Shown piece by piece: positions 1 to 5,289 of a DNA stretch of 7,219 nt. Every line of letters starts with the position of its first letter. Positions within the stretch are counted from its first letter, which is position 1. Location: assembly GCA_021159265.1 (NCBI GenBank), contig JAGGSD010000028.1, positions 1 to 7,219 on the forward strand. Direction: 5' to 3'. Source of the stretch: Syntrophobacterales bacterium. Its GTDB lineage: Bacteria > Desulfobacterota > Syntrophia > Syntrophales > UBA6807. The position numbers and the translations under genes are program-made. Below the pieces are notes generated by a model. The model saw nothing but the letters and a program-made list of their open reading frames with translations. It was not told the DNA's origin and did not search any database.

Positions 1-21
1 TCTTTAATGCTGCCTTTGTCC

Positions 22-55
22 TTAACCCTGAACGCTGAACCATGAACCTGTGAAC
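22..55. repeat. Short array of 7-base TGAAC-type tandem repeats
   Basis: The pentamer TGAAC occurs at 29-33, 36-40, 43-47 and 51-55, preceded by a one-mismatch copy TTAAC at 22-26. The steps are therefore 7, 7, 7 and 8 bases, with variable two- or three-base linkers (CC, GC, CA, CTG). On the other strand this reads as GTTCA-type heptads. The array begins 8 bases beyond the stop codon of the FAD dehydrogenase gene and no coding sequence crosses it convincingly. Degenerate arrays of this kind are common between genes in some environmental bacteria, but I cannot name a family. The left edge of the window may cut off further upstream units. Confidence 0.7.
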
Positions 56-62
56 GCTTACC

Positions 63-1394
63 TTATTTTTTGCAGAAATATTTTTTCACGATTCCTTCTG
101 CAGCGATTATTCCCGAGACGGCCGCTCCCACAATTCCGCGACTTTTCCCCGTGCCATCGCCAGCCACAAAGACACCTTCGATATTTGTTTCGAGATGCCG
201 GTCAGTTGGGAAATGGGTGTCAAAAAATTTAATTTCCGGTGCATATAACAAAGTGGATGGGTGAAGAATACCGGGCACAATCTTGTCAAGAGTTTTTAGA
301 GATTCCCATAGATTATCTACTATGCGTGCAGGGAGACCGAGCGTAATGTCTCCCGGCGTCGCGTTATAAGTGGCTCTGCAAAGGTCGAAGTGGCGGGTTT
401 TGCTGGTAAATGTTGACTTGGAGCTTCTTTTCCCCTCCCTGAAATCCCCGATTCTCTGAACAATAGGTCTGCCGCCACCCAGCAGGAAAAACTGTCTGGC
501 AATCATCCGGCCGAATTCAGTAGTGTCAGAAAAGGGTTGTGTCAGAGAGACTGTATTTATCAACGCAAAATTTGTATTTTCTGTCTTGCGATCGAAGAGG
601 GCATCCCCGTTGATTAGTTTAAATTTGTCGTAATTTTCAATCCTTACCCTGCCGCCCGGATTGGTACAAAATGTTCTTACCCTGTCGTCGTGGCGTTTTG
701 TATGAAAAATAAACTTGGGGTCATATACAACATCGGTTATTGAGTCATAGAATTTTCTGTTCAGTTCTACACGGATACCCACATCAATGGGTCCAAAATT
801 ATTATTAACACCTATTTTCCGGGAAGTGTCTCTAAACCAGTATGCGCCGCTACGCCCTGGGGAAGCAAGAACTGTTTTTCCAAAATACTCTTTCTTTTTT
901 TTATCTTTACGACATACAAGACAAAATCTTCCATTCTTCCTCCCAACAGTGATAACCTCCGTGGCGAGGAAAAAGGTGGTGTGACTGAGCTGGTCACGCA
1001 GATAATCAACGAATTGCCTGCCATTATCAGTTCCGTAGTGCCACTGTTCAGGTGCAATAAACTCTACATTGTGTTCCCCGGCAATTTTTCCCCACGCGTC
1101 GATTTTTTCATTATTTTCAATAAAAGTAACCTGCTGGCACAGGGGAAATTTAATAAAGACCTTCTTCACTTCCTGCATCAAACGCTGGGCTTCTTTTCTG
1201 TCAATCTGGAGTTCATCAAGGTCAACCCCAACCCGGTAATCAAAATTCAGCTTGCCATCGTTCAACAAGCCGCCTGCTGAATATTGATTCCGGTCGAAGA
1301 TCGCAATCCTGTCAACACCCAGACGCTCGAGCCACATAGCTGCGAACAGGCCGGCCGGGCCGGAACCTATAATCAATACATTAAAGTCACTCAT
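63..1394 (-). CDS. FAD-dependent dehydrogenase, COG2509-like, function unknown
   Basis: This encodes a 443-aa cytoplasmic flavoprotein. The N-terminus carries the Rossmann FAD-binding loop GSGPAG (residues 10-15) inside a beta-alpha-beta unit, followed by the family-typical GGLLNDGKLN (41-50). The middle has conserved blocks seen in uncharacterised FAD-dependent dehydrogenases of the COG2509 type: GRSGAYWF (180-187), DVGIRVE (204-210), RTFCTNPGG (240-248), TENTNFAL (271-278) and LGGGRPIVQRIGD (305-317). The C-terminal VFVAGDGTG (408-416) with the following Gly/Ala-rich helix is the second FAD contact. The start ATG is preceded by an AGGG ribosome binding site 9 bases upstream (1404-1407). It is the third gene of a probable operon, 41 bases after the second glycosyltransferase. 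The cysteine cluster that I recall in many clostridial COG2509 proteins just before the DGKL block is missing, so this looks like a short form. The substrate is unknown; family placement is confident, function is not. Confidence 0.85.
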   Translation of the reverse strand: MSDFNVLIIGSGPAGLFAAMWLERLGVDRIAIFDRNQYSAGGLLNDGKLNFDYRVGVDLDELQIDRKEAQRLMQEVKKVFIKFPLCQQVTFIENNEKIDAWGKIAGEHNVEFIAPEQWHYGTDNGRQFVDYLRDQLSHTTFFLATEVITVGRKNGRFCLVCRKDKKKKEYFGKTVLASPGRSGAYWFRDTSRKIGVNNNFGPIDVGIRVELNRKFYDSITDVVYDPKFIFHTKRHDDRVRTFCTNPGGRVRIENYDKFKLINGDALFDRKTENTNFALINTVSLTQPFSDTTEFGRMIARQFFLLGGGRPIVQRIGDFREGKRSSKSTFTSKTRHFDLCRATYNATPGDITLGLPARIVDNLWESLKTLDKIVPGILHPSTLLYAPEIKFFDTHFPTDRHLETNIEGVFVAGDGTGKSRGIVGAAVSGIIAAEGIVKKYFCKK

Positions 1395-1435
1395 ATATCT
1401 TTTCCCTATCCTGATTATCGAAGCTCAGGGGACAT

Positions 1436-2680
1436 TTATTGAATTGCCATAACCTTTCGGAACAAAGGTACCATATGAGTCTGATAAATTGAATCCCAGA
1501 CATAATTTTTGATAACATTCCGGTACATGTTGTGCGTTGGGATTGTTGCAAGAAAGCGCAATATCCTGTCGGCAATCCGGTCAGGGCTATCGGTAAGTGA
1601 AAAAGTACATATATGGTTTCGTCCGATCTCCCGAAATGGAGGAATCTCGGAACAGGCTATGGGAAGTTTGACAGCCCCGGCCTCAAGAAGCGGAAGACCG
1701 AATCCCTCCGACGAACTTGGCATAAACAGAATATCCGCGATAAAGTATAAGTCTCTGATAAATGAGCGATTTGGAATGATTTCTTCCCCGTTCTTTGTGC
1801 GATACTCTGCAATGAAAATCGCTTCATCGGCAATGTCAAGATCCCTGGCTATTTCCTTCAATCTGCGGTAGTATTTGACGTCCCTCTGTTCATGCGGGTC
1901 ATATGCGCCCGTGATAAGATAGCGGACATCAACTCCCATTCTTTTCATCGCCCCGGCTACTTTCAGGCCGAGTTCTACATTCTTCCGGGGAATCAGACGG
2001 GAAGGCTGGACAATGATGAGATCTGCTTCATAAAGTTTCTGCTCATGAATAATTTTTTGTGAATCTGGATCAATCTGAAAAAAACCGGCTGGATCGACAC
2101 CGTCGGGAATGACCAGTATCGTTTCATTAATCTTGTAAAGCTCTTGAAACTGCTTACATCGGAATTTCGAAATACAAACATAATGGATAAAAGGAATTTT
2201 TTCTTTAAGAATGTCCCATGGCTCTGAGTGGTACATATCGGGACAGTCAGGATAAAAATAGATGGAATCGTGGTTCCAGCTTATTATCTTTATCCGACGG
2301 CTATTTGAGAGTTTCTTGACGGCATATGTAAGCGGGAGATTATAAGGCATCGTCATAACATTATGGACAATAAGAATATCATACGAATCAACTTCTTTTT
2401 TCAGATGCTCGTATATGACATCACCTACATACTTAAAACGATCAGCTCTTCCCACCTTCAGCTCTTTCAACGCGAGATCTACATTGGGGTTAAGAGAAGA
2501 GAAGATGGGGTCTATAGTTGTGGGAAATTTCCTTGAAAGCGACTCCCCCTTTCCGGAAATGATCTTAACCTTATGTCCCTGACGGTGCAACAGTAAGGCC
2601 TGCTGTTTCATTACTTCCTCAACACCCCCGACAACAGGCGGAGACGAATAGTGAAGAAGGGCAATCTTCGATTTTTTCAT
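1436..2680 (-). CDS. GT-B fold glycosyltransferase, family 4 type (second of tandem pair)
   Basis: A 414-aa retaining GT-B glycosyltransferase (GT4-like), predicted soluble or membrane-peripheral, that would transfer a sugar from a nucleotide-sugar donor. The N-terminal acceptor domain starts with a beta strand and a glycine-rich loop PPVVGGVEEV (14-23), as in many GT4 enzymes. The linker is near IPDGVDP (191-197). The C-terminal donor domain has QPSRLIPRK (225-233), whose Arg and Lys match the usual donor-phosphate contacts, and the EX7E motif as EGFGLPLLE (E325 to E333). It lies 5 bases after the upstream glycosyltransferase, and its Shine-Dalgarno AGGTGA (2682-2687) overlaps that gene's TAG stop, which points to translational coupling. 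It shares the signature N-x-x-T-x-P-x-N-x-P-L (107-117) with its neighbour, so the two are paralogues. Donor and acceptor cannot be read from sequence; capsule, lipopolysaccharide or a soluble glycoside are all possible. Confidence 0.9.
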   Translation of the reverse strand: MKKSKIALLHYSSPPVVGGVEEVMKQQALLLHRQGHKVKIISGKGESLSRKFPTTIDPIFSSLNPNVDLALKELKVGRADRFKYVGDVIYEHLKKEVDSYDILIVHNVMTMPYNLPLTYAVKKLSNSRRIKIISWNHDSIYFYPDCPDMYHSEPWDILKEKIPFIHYVCISKFRCKQFQELYKINETILVIPDGVDPAGFFQIDPDSQKIIHEQKLYEADLIIVQPSRLIPRKNVELGLKVAGAMKRMGVDVRYLITGAYDPHEQRDVKYYRRLKEIARDLDIADEAIFIAEYRTKNGEEIIPNRSFIRDLYFIADILFMPSSSEGFGLPLLEAGAVKLPIACSEIPPFREIGRNHICTFSLTDSPDRIADRILRFLATIPTHNMYRNVIKNYVWDSIYQTHMVPLFRKVMAIQ

Positions 2681-2681
2681 T

Positions 2682-2687
2682 TCACCT
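2682..2687 (-). promoter_or_regulatory. Ribosome binding site overlapping the upstream stop codon
   Basis: On the minus strand AGGTGA (2687 to 2682) sits one base before the ATG at 2680 and shares its first two bases with the TAG stop (2688-2686) of the first glycosyltransferase. The SD-to-start distance is very short. A ribosome finishing the first gene would be placed almost on the start of the second, so the two are probably made in a fixed ratio. Confidence 0.5.
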
Positions 2688-3945
2688 AAAACCTTTCAAT
2701 GATCTCGGAAAGAATCCTTTCAAGCCTCTCGTATGAGAAATGCCTTCTGGCTATCTGATAATTTTTATCGACCATTTGTTCCCTTTGAAAATTGTCCGAA
2801 AGAAGAGTCTTGACACTATTAATTGTTTTCCCGGTGACGAATCCGTCGAGGAGAAGAAGGTCGAAACCTTTAGGCTCAATATCAGAAATAAAGATTGTAT
2901 ATCGATTAACCACTATCGGCTTTTTATAATATATCGCTTCAAGGAACGCATTGCCGAAACCCTCATATGCTGAAGGATAAGATACCAGGTCCGCAGCCTG
3001 ATACATGTCTCCGATCGTATATTTATTTTCCGAGAAGTCACCTTCATAATAGTCCGGAACTATCAGATGATCAAGGGACAATATTTTAACATTCATGAGC
3101 GAGGCATATTCATTTATCCTTTTATAATACTCAGATCCCTCGTCTCCTGATGCGTGTGAAATAATAAGAAACGGGCGCGGCAGTTTGAGCCGGCTTACCA
3201 GTTCAACGGAACGCTCGATAGCCTTTCTCTGCACGACCCTGGTAGGCTGAAGAATAAAAATATCATCGTCCCCCAGTCCCACTTTGCTCCTCAAACTTTT
3301 CAGTATTTCAGGATGGGACATTTGCGGCGGGAAGGCATAATTGTATACATTGGGAACAACAGTATTAGATACGCCAACGCGATAGGACAATGCCTGGGAT
3401 GCAATGGAATTGAGAACAACATGCTGGATAGATGGGAGATTCGGGGGAAAGGCCTTTTGCAGATAATCGCCAACAGCATTAATCAGGAATCGATCTCTCT
3501 CCCAGTAAAAATCATGATGATGCGCGATCGTCGGAATGCTTGTCTCTGCGATATATTCCGTGATAGCAAGCCCCAGGGGGATATTCATCGGGATGGTAAG
3601 GGCATTTTCAGGAATAATCAAATCGATATCAAAGCGCCTGATAAAATCATCAATGGAATATTTCAGCTTGTCTTTTATCTTGCGCACAAGGTCCGAAATT
3701 TCCTTCGGACGTGTTGTTTTTCCGAAACCGTGCGCATTGATTTTTTCTACGTCGGGATTTTTGAAATGGGCCAGATCGACCTGATAACTTTTATCGCCGG
3801 GCCGGTCAATTTCTCCGGCAAAAAAGAAACATGAATAGCCATTCCTCTCCAGCACATCAGTCCACTTTCTAATTTCCAGACTCACACCATCCGTGCCGGC
3901 TATACGCGTTGAGATGATGCCGATATTACTGATTTTTCTTTCCAT
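2686..3945 (-). CDS. GT-B fold glycosyltransferase, family 4 type (first of tandem pair)
   Basis: A 419-aa GT4-like glycosyltransferase. The N-terminus has a beta strand and loop ISTRIAGTDGVSLEI (11-25), the usual acceptor-side glycine loop in a variant form. A strongly marked block follows: PENALTIPMNIPLGLA (112-127), then HHHDFYWERDR (142-152), rich in charged and aromatic residues and likely lining the acceptor pocket. The donor domain contains QPTRVVQRK (233-241) and the EX7E motif EGFGNAFLE (E328 to E336). The start is fixed by a near-perfect TAAGGAGGT Shine-Dalgarno (3952-3960) 6 bases upstream. It is the first gene of the three-gene minus-strand operon. The IAGTDGVSLEI and HHHDFYWERDR blocks remind me of bacterial enzymes annotated as mannosylglucosylglycerate synthases, which make compatible solutes, but that is a memory-based suggestion of low certainty. 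The glycosyltransferase call itself is firm. Confidence 0.9.
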   Translation of the reverse strand: MERKISNIGIISTRIAGTDGVSLEIRKWTDVLERNGYSCFFFAGEIDRPGDKSYQVDLAHFKNPDVEKINAHGFGKTTRPKEISDLVRKIKDKLKYSIDDFIRRFDIDLIIPENALTIPMNIPLGLAITEYIAETSIPTIAHHHDFYWERDRFLINAVGDYLQKAFPPNLPSIQHVVLNSIASQALSYRVGVSNTVVPNVYNYAFPPQMSHPEILKSLRSKVGLGDDDIFILQPTRVVQRKAIERSVELVSRLKLPRPFLIISHASGDEGSEYYKRINEYASLMNVKILSLDHLIVPDYYEGDFSENKYTIGDMYQAADLVSYPSAYEGFGNAFLEAIYYKKPIVVNRYTIFISDIEPKGFDLLLLDGFVTGKTINSVKTLLSDNFQREQMVDKNYQIARRHFSYERLERILSEIIERF

Positions 3946-3951
3946 TGTTTG

Positions 3952-3960
3952 ACCTCCTTA
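3952..3960 (-). promoter_or_regulatory. Strong Shine-Dalgarno of the glycosyltransferase operon
   Basis: The minus strand reads TAAGGAGGT (3960 to 3952), a nine-base match to the anti-Shine-Dalgarno tail of 16S rRNA, 6 bases before the ATG at 3945-3943. This fixes the start of the first glycosyltransferase and suggests efficient translation. Confidence 0.9.
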
Positions 3961-4031
3961 GTCCGGTTCTGTTGCGCCGCAGGTTCCAGGTTTGTCATCC
4001 ACAATTTCCTGAACGGTCAGGTTCTCTCTGG

Positions 4032-4060
4032 TATTTAGATTCAAGATGTTTATTTGTCAA
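4032..4060 (-). promoter_or_regulatory. Candidate sigma-70-type promoter of the glycosyltransferase operon
   Basis: On the minus strand a perfect -35 box TTGACA (4060-4055) is followed after exactly 17 bases by TAAATA (4037-4032), a 3/6 match to TATAAT. Transcription would start near 4025, leaving a leader of about 80 bases before the ATG at 3945. The leader contains a small hairpin, CCTGA/TCAGG with a 4-base loop (4008-4021). The -35 box and spacing are strong and the -10 is mediocre; no other candidate in this stretch looked better. Confidence 0.5.
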
Positions 4061-4128
4061 TCTTTCTTCACCCGTTTTTCTCTATCTAAGTTTTCATCCT
4101 GTCTCCTTTCCTCTACTGTCGCGGCAAG

Positions 4129-4242
4129 CTCGCAATGACGCGCAAGCCTTCGTCATTGCGAGGACGAAGGCCGTGGCAATCTCTTGGATTATGCAAGTTA
4201 GCTCCTGGCAGCAGGAGATTGCTTTGCTTCGGTCGCAATGAC
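4129..4242. repeat. Composite palindromic intergenic repeat (GTCATTGCGA type)
   Basis: Three copies of the 10-mer GTCATTGCGA are present: inverted at 4130-4139, direct at 4152-4161 and inverted at 4233-4242. Arms 4129-4140 and 4151-4162 form a perfect 12-base inverted repeat with a 10-base loop. Arm 4152-4161 also pairs with 4233-4242, and that long stem continues with GCAATCTC (4176-4183) against GAGATTGC (4215-4222). Overlapping both is a third hairpin, GCCTTCGTC (4146-4154) with GACGAAGGC (4163-4171), and there is a small inner hairpin CTCCTG/CAGGAG (4202-4217). Elements with GTCATTGCGA and GCAATCTC ends are, from memory, dispersed between genes in many unrelated bacterial genomes; I do not know an agreed family name or mobilising enzyme. 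No transposase lies in the window. Confidence 0.8.
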
Positions 4243-4277
4243 ACTCGGGACTCGACACGACACTGCCCCTTTCCCCC

Positions 4278-4307
4278 AAAAACCTTCCCCACTGGAAGGT
4301 TTTTTTA
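4278..4307 (+). terminator. Rho-independent terminator facing right, no gene upstream
   Basis: CCTTCC (4283-4288) pairs with GGAAGG (4294-4299) around the 5-base loop CCACT. Flanking A (4278-4282) and T (4300-4304) extend the stem to 11 pairs, and the T run continues to 4306. This is a classic intrinsic terminator for plus-strand transcription. Read leftward the tail is five T followed by five G, so it is weaker in that direction. No plus-strand gene precedes it in the window. It may insulate the deacetylase operon, end a small RNA, or be a leader attenuator. Confidence 0.8.
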
Positions 4308-4336
4308 TTTCCGTCTTAATAAGCAATTTATTTTAT

Positions 4337-4408
4337 CAAGATATTGTATTTAAGCTTGACATTAGCCACAAGATATTGTAGGAAAACACAAAATGTGCCT
4401 TAATATCT
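4337..4408. repeat. 12-base direct repeat plus third related site, about 32-base spacing
   Basis: CAAGATATTGTA occurs exactly at 4337-4348 and again at 4369-4380, a 32-base step. The 7-base core AGATATT of these copies (4339-4345, 4371-4377) appears once more in inverted form as AATATCT at 4402-4408, giving centre-to-centre steps of 32 and 31 bases, about three helical turns each. The two perfect copies flank the TTGACA box at 4356-4361. The arrangement suits an operator array for a DNA-binding protein controlling the downstream deacetylase operon, but the protein is not encoded here and function is inference. Confidence 0.5.
4356..4384 (+). promoter_or_regulatory. Possible promoter of the deacetylase-rsmB operon
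   Basis: TTGACA (4356-4361) is a perfect -35 hexamer. At 17-base spacing the -10 position reads TAGGAA (4379-4384), only 3/6 to consensus, so the promoter would be weak or activator dependent. It lies downstream of the terminator and between the two 12-base direct repeat copies; the second copy (4369-4380) covers the spacer and the edge of the -10. A second weak option is TTGAAT (4458-4463) with CATATT (4480-4485) at 16 bases. Confidence 0.3.
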
Positions 4409-4495
4409 GATACATGGCGGGCTGATTAAACAGTTTATCAAACAAACCATTCCATAATTGAATATTTGACGACACGCTGCATATTTATGGCTGAG

Positions 4496-4501
4496 AAAGG
4501 A
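4496..4501 (+). promoter_or_regulatory. Ribosome binding site of the deacetylase gene
   Basis: AAAGGA lies 7 bases before the ATG at 4509. It supports this start, which also gives a complete signal peptide. Confidence 0.7.
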
Positions 4502-4508
4502 ACAAGGG

Positions 4509-5288
4509 ATGAATAGAAGAAATTTCTTGTTTACAAGCGCCTATTTAGTTGCGGGAAGTTTCTTTGGTATGAGCAGTTTTTCAAAGGTTTTTGCCTTCGA
4601 GAAACCAGGGAGGAGTTCATTTTCCCGGCCCCACATAGCGCTTGTTATAGATGATATCGGTTACAGTCTCTCCCGTGCAAAACAATTTCTCGATCTTGAT
4701 ATTCCAATTACCTTTTCCATTTTGCCACGGCTGACATATTCCCGTGTTCTGGCTTTCGAAATACATGATAGAGGACACGAGATCATGCTTCACCAGCCCA
4801 TGGAACCTTATGATTCTTACCTTGATCCAGGACCCGGAGCTCTTTATGTGGGAGACAGGTCAAAAAAAATTTTTAACATCGTGGAAGACAATATTTCGGA
4901 TGTACCTTTTGCCATAGGTGTTAACAATCACATGGGTTCACGATTCACGGGATACCGGAAAGAGGTAACTGAAACCCTCAGCGTTATCAAAAACAGCGGC
5001 CTCTTCTTTCTTGACAGCCGTACATCCAGCCACTCGAAGGCCTATGATATCGCAAGAACCCTCCATATGCCAACTGCCTATAGAAATATCTTCCTGGATA
5101 ACTCCCGCCATGAACCCGCCATTCGTTATCAACTTTATAAGCTTGAAAGATATGCAAGGAAATATGGACATGCAATCGGAATCGGCCATCCATTCCCGGA
5201 AACAGTAAAGGCCATCGATCATTTTGCAAGGAATCTCAGGAATTCTGACGTTTCTTTAGTACATGTATCAAAAATCGTGACCTCCTGA
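4509..5288 (+). CDS. Divergent polysaccharide deacetylase (YibQ/DUF610 type), Tat-like signal
   Basis: A 259-aa exported protein of the divergent polysaccharide deacetylase family (COG2861, PF04748), a NodB-like fold. Residues 1-29 are a signal peptide with a twin-arginine-like start NRRNFLF (2-8), a hydrophobic stretch (about 7-22) and a V-F-A cleavage site (27-29). Family landmarks: ALVIDDIGYS (44-53) with the Asp pair 48-49, EIMLHQPMEP (91-100) with His95, NNHMGSRFT (139-147) with His141, FFLDSRTS (166-173) with Asp169, and IGIGHPFPET (223-232) with His227. These Asp and His residues are likely metal or catalytic ligands by analogy with NodB-like enzymes. Full maturity in the periplasm is expected; substrate is unknown. 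It is somewhat shorter than the E. coli YibQ protein (about 320 aa). It starts a three-gene plus-strand cluster, with rsmB one base downstream. The family is confident; the enzymatic activity is unproven for this group. Confidence 0.9.
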   Translation: MNRRNFLFTSAYLVAGSFFGMSSFSKVFAFEKPGRSSFSRPHIALVIDDIGYSLSRAKQFLDLDIPITFSILPRLTYSRVLAFEIHDRGHEIMLHQPMEPYDSYLDPGPGALYVGDRSKKIFNIVEDNISDVPFAIGVNNHMGSRFTGYRKEVTETLSVIKNSGLFFLDSRTSSHSKAYDIARTLHMPTAYRNIFLDNSRHEPAIRYQLYKLERYARKYGHAIGIGHPFPETVKAIDHFARNLRNSDVSLVHVSKIVTS

Positions 5289-5289
5289 A

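Larger units (their letters stand above)
3946..4508. other. 563-base intergenic region between divergent operons
   Basis: No credible gene lies here. Open frames that cross it have no ribosome binding sites and translate the palindromic repeat. From left to right it contains: the leader and promoter candidate of the minus-strand operon (3946-4060); a pyrimidine-rich stretch (about 4061-4118); the composite palindromic repeat (4129-4242); a rightward rho-independent terminator (4278-4307); a 12-base direct repeat around a TTGACA box (4337-4380); an 18-base quasi-palindrome (4423-4440); and the ribosome binding site of the deacetylase (4496-4501). The repeat part looks richer in GC than the AT-rich stretch from 4300 to 4508. 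Confidence 0.8.

Noticed and set aside
981..1280. 99-codon plus-strand frame antisense to the FAD dehydrogenase
   Set aside because: It is a shadow of the flavoprotein gene with no start signal or recognisable motif.
3313..3834. 173-codon open frame on the plus strand, antisense to the first glycosyltransferase
   Set aside because: It lies wholly inside a convincing gene on the other strand, has no ribosome binding site and its product resembles no family I know.
3946..4030. Riboswitch in the leader of the glycosyltransferase operon
   Set aside because: Only a 5-pair hairpin (4008-4021) is apparent and no known aptamer core or terminator/antiterminator arrangement could be recognised in the about 80-base leader.
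4206..4223. Possible sigma-54 promoter, TGGCA followed by TTGCT
   Set aside because: The GG to GC spacing is two bases too long for the sigma-54 consensus, and the bases are part of the palindromic repeat.
4094..4279. 61-codon minus-strand frame and overlapping plus-strand frames in the intergenic region
   Set aside because: They translate the palindromic repeat, giving the low-information peptides typical of such elements, and have no ribosome binding site.
4862..4874. A8T5 tract inside the deacetylase gene as a programmed frameshift or phase-variation site
   Set aside because: The reading frame is intact on both sides and the protein motifs continue, so there is no evidence of slippage. 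The same holds for the 8-base run at 895-902 in the FAD gene.
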